This document shows positions 60,701-64,000 of a stretch of DNA of 64,000 nt, one piece after another. How positions within the stretch are numbered: position 1 is the stretch's first letter; each line of letters begins with the position of its first letter. Under the pieces are notes generated by a model, which saw only the letters and a list, made by a program, of their open reading frames with translations, did not search any database and was not told the DNA's origin. The position numbers and the translations under genes are program-made. Origin of the DNA: Incurvaria masculella (lineage: Eukaryota > Arthropoda > Insecta > Lepidoptera > Incurvariidae); NCBI GenBank assembly GCA_946894095.1, contig OX335649.1, forward strand, positions 12,666,001-12,730,000, written 5' to 3'.

Positions 60701-62341
60701 ACAAAAAAACATTTCACATTACATGAGCGCGACTCCTATGTACTGATAACAATTTGAGTATTTGTCTCATCTGGCAGGTGTATTCAATCTCCCTCTAACT
60801 CGCGGTAGTGGTACTTAAGTTGATGTCTCACTCCCAAACTTTGTTCGTCTTGTAAGCACAGATCGCTATGCTAGAACTATGGTTCTTTTGTAAACATATT
60901 TCCTATTGTCCTTGCAGAGAAAGTGTGCTTCAACGAGCCGCCGCGGCGAGTACTGGTACCTCTGCGCGGCGGCGGCGGGGCGCCCGACCTGTACCTGTGC
61001 GACTATCTGTTCCCGGGCGAAGCGCCGGCGGAGGCGCTCGTGTCCGTCCGAGAGCTCCTCGACGTGCAGCTTAACGAGACAGACGTCGTCAGCGATCTGG
61101 AGACCCCGGCCGGTAACTTGCTGGATTTGTGATGGCCACAGCCAATATTGTAGTTAGTCCAGTATTTTATTATCCCAAGGGCCTGTTTTAGTGCTATGAC
61201 TTCTTGCATGAAATAAATAATAATAATTATTATTTATTGCTCAACTGATAGTCAGGCTGTATTTTAATTTTTATTGGCAGGGTGGATCTTGGCCGGTTTC
61301 CTTCAAGTGCAGCAACCTAGTTTTGGTATTGCGCAGACGTTTGCACTTTGAGGGAACCAGCGAGATTCACCCCGTTAAAAGTCCGTAACGTACGCAAAGA
61401 AACGAAGACTGATGATCAGTGTTTTGCTTTCAATGCTGTCTCGATATGCTCCTGGTGAACAAGCAAGTTAATGGTTAAATCTAACATTTTGTTGCATTTC
61501 GTAATATACTAACTGGTCAATTTCTGTTCCCTTTGCCGAATAACACGTTGTTGGACAGTTAGCATGGTACAAAATGCAACTTTACGTTAGATTTTTTAAT
61601 CACGTATTTGCATGGTCACCAGGCGGGTTAATTTACCATGGTAACCCTCTAGACTGAATGCTACGATATGTTTGCATAGCGTGTTAGGGTACCACTGCTG
61701 GCCACTCCACAGGAGGCGAGCCAGTTCTACATCACAGGGATTGTGTTTACGCGCTTTCTGTTGATAGGGTCGGTTCTTAAAGCTCGGTCACACGTAGCGA
61801 ATACTCGCTGCGAATTCAATCGCCGCGAGAAATTCGCCGCATGCATTCGACAACCTACTCGCGGCAAATGAAACGCAGGCGCGAGTCGTGTGACAGGGCA
61901 CTCGCCGCTAGTCGTCATTCGCGCGCTGTCTGCTCACGACGAATCACTTGTCTGAGACACGCGCGGCAAGGCCCGACGGACGACATTACCATTCGGTGAC
62001 GCCAATCAACTGCGGAAACTCTCGCGGTCTGTTCGCTACATTTGACTGAAGCAGCAAGCTCACTCGCTGCGCAAAAATTGGCACCGAATAAAATGCAGCG
62101 TGATTTTAGCTTCATTTGACAGGCCCTTTAGACACACCTATCAACATATTGTTAATCTGTTTTTGCAGACACGTCCGAGTTTGATGCGCTGGACCGTGAC
62201 GCTAGCAGCGAGGAGCTGCTGGCCACTCCACAGGAGGCTAGCCAGTTCATGTACATCACGGGGATTGCATTCGCGCTGTTTGTGTTGCTAGTGTCTGTTC
62301 TTATACATTACTACCACCCTATTGTTAAGTTTTTCTCGTGA
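54718..62341 (+). CDS. ODR4: ODR-4 homologue, complete, seven exons
   Basis: Coding exons are 54718-54813, 56457-56652, 57050-57402, 57899-58078, 58691-58898, 60918-61112 and 62169-62341. All introns start GT and end AG and the phases agree, giving 1401 nt and 466 residues, close to the roughly 450 of the human protein. The identification rests on the family layout: the N-terminal VRTVYSGEACLQYL and VVGLVLGQ segments, the WVADHAKHVTRMLPGGVF block followed directly by IFITCF (human has WATEHACQVSRMLPGG), the VKQDIVRSLASR segment, RVLVPL and LCDYLFPGE, and one hydrophobic C-terminal helix (about residues 437-460) with a short tail. In worms ODR-4 sits in the ER membrane and, with ODR-8, helps fold odorant receptors and send them to cilia; in mammals it works with UFSP2. 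The start follows GGCGCC and is the only one matching the family N-terminus. Exon 6 is much more GC-rich than the others. Introns carry a foldback element, a SINE, a hairpin repeat and a TTAA MITE. Confidence 0.95.
55087..55875. mobile_element. foldback element F1 with 165-bp arms
   Basis: Arms 55087-55252 and 55711-55875 are inverted copies (ends near GAGTGCGCCATT, inner ends ACGTTCGTTCT). The 458-bp loop holds CTGCCAACATTGCAACCAA, a CG-rich TCGGCCCTTTCGC block and CTAGGGATGACGCACACCAAC. Lies in ODR4 intron 1. No coding potential. Confidence 0.85.
56000..56245 (-). mobile_element. SINE body fragment in ODR4 intron 1
   Basis: ACTGATACCACACCTACTGTCATG, GCTATGCCAGGACCATCC, AACTGGATGGAAAACACGGAC and CTACAGTTTTACGTGG match the SINE body; no clear head. 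Confidence 0.65.
59460..60060 (-). repeat. hairpin repeat H1, reversed copy in ODR4 intron 5
   Basis: Same hairpin (ACCGACTTCAAAGAAAAAACAC to TTTCTTTGAAGTCGGTT, 59,470-59,690) and body in reverse, ending CTCCTTTTTTGAAGTCGGTTG. Here the loop has AACCTTGGCTACCTTGGC, with no TTAGG expansion. Confidence 0.8.
60125..60672. mobile_element. TTAA-flanked MITE, full copy
   Basis: Starts TTAAGGTGGGC and ends GGCCACCTTAA, so the ends are inverted and TTAA lies at both borders, the target used by piggyBac-type transposases. Contains CCGCTCAACTCCCCATACAAACG, AACTAGATGTCTGATGACC, TTACTTTTAGCTATAAGTCG and GTCTTTTTCTTTGAAACAGAG landmarks. Lies in ODR4 intron 5. Confidence 0.8.
61450..61645. repeat. imperfect inverted repeat in ODR4 intron 6
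   Basis: CTGGTGAACAAGCAAGTTAATGG ... AAATCTAACATTTTGTTGCATT on the left pairs with AAAATGCAACTTTACGTTAGATTT and GCATGGTCACCAG on the right; arms about 75 bp. Reads as a small MITE. Confidence 0.6.
61692..61785 (+). pseudogene. decayed duplicate of part of the ODR4 last exon
   Basis: CTGCTGGCCACTCCACAGGAGG and the following 65 nt match the last exon of ODR4 (62215-62305) at roughly 80% with small indels. Read in the same frame it gives LATPQEASQFYITGIVFTRFLL, still open, but there is no good acceptor before it and it starts in mid-exon, so it is read as a remnant rather than an alternative exon. Confidence 0.75.
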
Positions 62342-62442
62342 ATCTATGAAATATTATTTGAAAAACAATCATACTATTTTTATATTACAGACAAATATTC
62401 AATGTGATGTTTTATTATGGTTAACCATCTTTTACAACAGTT

Positions 62443-62448
62443 AATAAA
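62443..62448 (+). promoter_or_regulatory. polyadenylation signal AATAAA for ODR4
   Basis: AATAAA lies about 100 nt after the ODR4 stop codon, the first such hexamer downstream, giving a short 3' UTR. Cleavage would be expected some 10-30 nt further on. Confidence 0.6.
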
Positions 62449-63171
62449 AATGTATTCCAACTATAAATTAATGTATGCCTGCCTGCTATTAATGTATTCG
62501 TGAATTGAAGGTCCTTGATAAAAAAATATCCTTTTTTCTTTTACCTCTTATTCTTGACCTAGAGTATTGTTGAAGGGGACACATGCTTTTTTAATAACAG
62601 TAATTTTCACATTTTTCTGAGTATGTTTTACAGTTTGTGTCATAAAATAGTTTTTTATCTTTTCTGAATTAATCAATTTATTCAGAAGCTAGTTGGTCTG
62701 ATAGGGTATCCAAAGAAACTGCCATATTTTATTTGGTCAAAAAGGAATAGGGTAATCTGTGTAGTTGAGTCGATGAAATACCTACCTAAATTGTCTGGTG
62801 ACCCGCGCGGAACAACATATATTTTAGGCCTTAAAAGCCGGGATGTCTGTTATCTGGCAACACTGCTATGGTAATTCATGGAAAATTCCATGTCCATGTT
62901 ACAATTTTTTTGTACCTACATAAGTATGGGAAATAAATGAATGCAATACCATTTTGAAGGGACTGATAAGGTATGAAAGAGATAAAGGACTGATAAGCGA
63001 TGGAACCCTCTGCATGTGAATACAGTGGACACTTGACTGGTGTTTTTTTCGTTGAGCTCTGTCGTCAAGAGTTTAAAAAATAATTGTTGGTATTCGCGGC
63101 ACAATTTAGACTAGCTACGATTTTGTCATGTTAAAAATAACCATAATGAGATCATAATGCATTTTTTATGA

Positions 63172-63520
63172 AAATGGACATGAATACCACACCTATTGAC
63201 ATCTTAGTCTAACACACTGCATTTCCGAATTCATTAGGTGCCATGCCAGGACCTTTCCTTTTATGAGCACGGCTACATTGAACTGGTTTGGAAAGAGAAA
63301 ATAATTAATCTGCTTTGACCGATGCCTTTTATTCAATTCAACCCGGACAGAATTAACCCTATAAAGTATAATTTTTTACATGGATTACGAACAATGGAAC
63401 AGGTCTCATTCCACTCGCAGAACGCAGAAAGAGAAAGAAAGTGGATTCATGAACAGGGTGGGGTTCGAACCCATGATTTCTCACATGAGCATGGAGACCT
63501 CAATAATAATTCTCCGAAGT
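63172..63520 (-). mobile_element. tRNA-headed SINE
   Basis: Body landmarks CCATGCCAGGACC and GGCTACATTGAACTGG, then a head with an intact B box GGTTCGAACCC (reverse of 63463-63474). The rest of the head is diverged. Confidence 0.75.
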
Positions 63521-63755
63521 TACGGCAGCGACTGATGCTTTGGTACTGATGTTTTTTGCATAGTCATAACCATCGTTGACAAAAGTCACCATATTTTTAT
63601 TGTTCATCTTTGTAACCGGAAGTGGATACTTGTATCTGCCCCTAACTGTATAACGGTAGTATTTTGCGGATCGGTATTGGGTCGAGTATGGGAGGTTTTT
63701 TTACTGCCCGCCTCCCGCACCGCCCACTCACTCCTCCCCTTGTGCCTTAGTACAT

Positions 63756-63913
63756 TTATAGAAGTCTAAGATTTGGCGCTTTATTTGTTGGATCTATGTC
63801 TCCTTCCTGGGCTAGGTAGAACCAGTGATGCGCCCTGTTAGCATCCTCATTGCCATCTTTTCCCATTATATCGCGAGAGAAAATTTGCTGCAATACTAGC
63901 TGCTCTGGGGCAC
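63756..63913 (-). CDS. probable last exon of an unidentified gene
   Basis: On the - strand a pyrimidine-rich acceptor (TTTTCACCCCAG, ending at 63914) is followed by an open frame, phase 1 entry, of 52 codons to a TAA at 63758-63756. It encodes a peptide starting GAPEQLVLQQIFSRDIM, with DGNEDANRAHHWFYLAQEGD in the middle and ending PTNKAPNLRLL. Codon choice and amino-acid mix look like a real soluble protein rather than a chance frame. The frame stays open upstream only to a stop at 63962-63960, which supports an exon boundary near 63914. An AATAAA (reverse of 63597-63602) stands about 155 nt downstream. The rest of the gene would lie beyond the right edge. I do not recognise the product; a transposon-derived protein is possible. 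Confidence 0.45.
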
Positions 63914-64000
63914 CTGGGGTGAAAACGTGATAAAGGATTTGCTTTCCCAATGACCAACGTTAGCTATAAGTAGTAAAATATCAAAGAGGCCACTATTTCA

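Noticed and set aside
63463..63474. Perfect B box GGTTCGAACCC, as in a true tRNA gene
   Set aside because: It is followed by the SINE body and no cloverleaf can be closed around it.

Overview
The window looks like nuclear DNA from an insect, most probably a moth or butterfly (Lepidoptera). The genes have introns with GT-AG junctions and AATAAA signals, and exons are rare in AT-rich DNA. The repeats are of kinds familiar from lepidopteran genomes: a Helitron ending in a GC hairpin plus CTAGT, a mariner relic, a jockey/CR1-type LINE, tRNA- and 5S-headed SINEs, many foldback MITEs, and the dispersed repeat carrying GGTTCCGTACCC and AAACCGGTCAAGTGCGA-type ends. The order assignment is inference. 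There are no bacterial-type operons, CRISPR arrays or rRNA genes.

Region 1 (1-36,180) holds no gene I can support. It is an intergenic or intronic repeat field: SINE copies, TTAA-flanked MITEs, two clear foldback elements, a tandemly duplicated non-LTR-like unit (12,683-15,152), a Helitron (to 15,717), a hairpin repeat carrying five TTAGG units, minisatellites and decayed LINE ends.

Region 2 (36,185-42,582, + strand) holds four exons whose phases join into the C-terminal 217 residues (possibly all) of a single-pass membrane protein that I cannot name. Its introns contain an hAT-like element with a 6-bp target duplication and a nested SINE.

Region 3 (45,085-54,264, - strand) holds the first four coding exons of nudC (176 residues, with phases that agree). 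The CS domain and the C-terminus are not found. One nudC intron carries a mariner relic, itself interrupted by a MITE, and a nearly complete but broken LINE.

Region 4 (54,718-62,341, + strand) is a complete seven-exon gene for the ODR-4 homologue (466 residues, C-terminal membrane anchor). It lies head to head with nudC, with 453 bp between start codons, so the two probably share a promoter region. Its intron 6 holds a decayed second copy of part of its own last exon.

Region 5 (62,342-64,000) ends with a SINE and a probable last exon, on the - strand, of an unidentified gene that continues past the right edge.

I found nothing that stands up as a new biological system. The observations best worth checking are the SINE body that occurs with either a tRNA or a 5S rRNA head, the missing nudC exons, the duplicated ODR4 exon, the unnamed membrane protein and the nested transposons.
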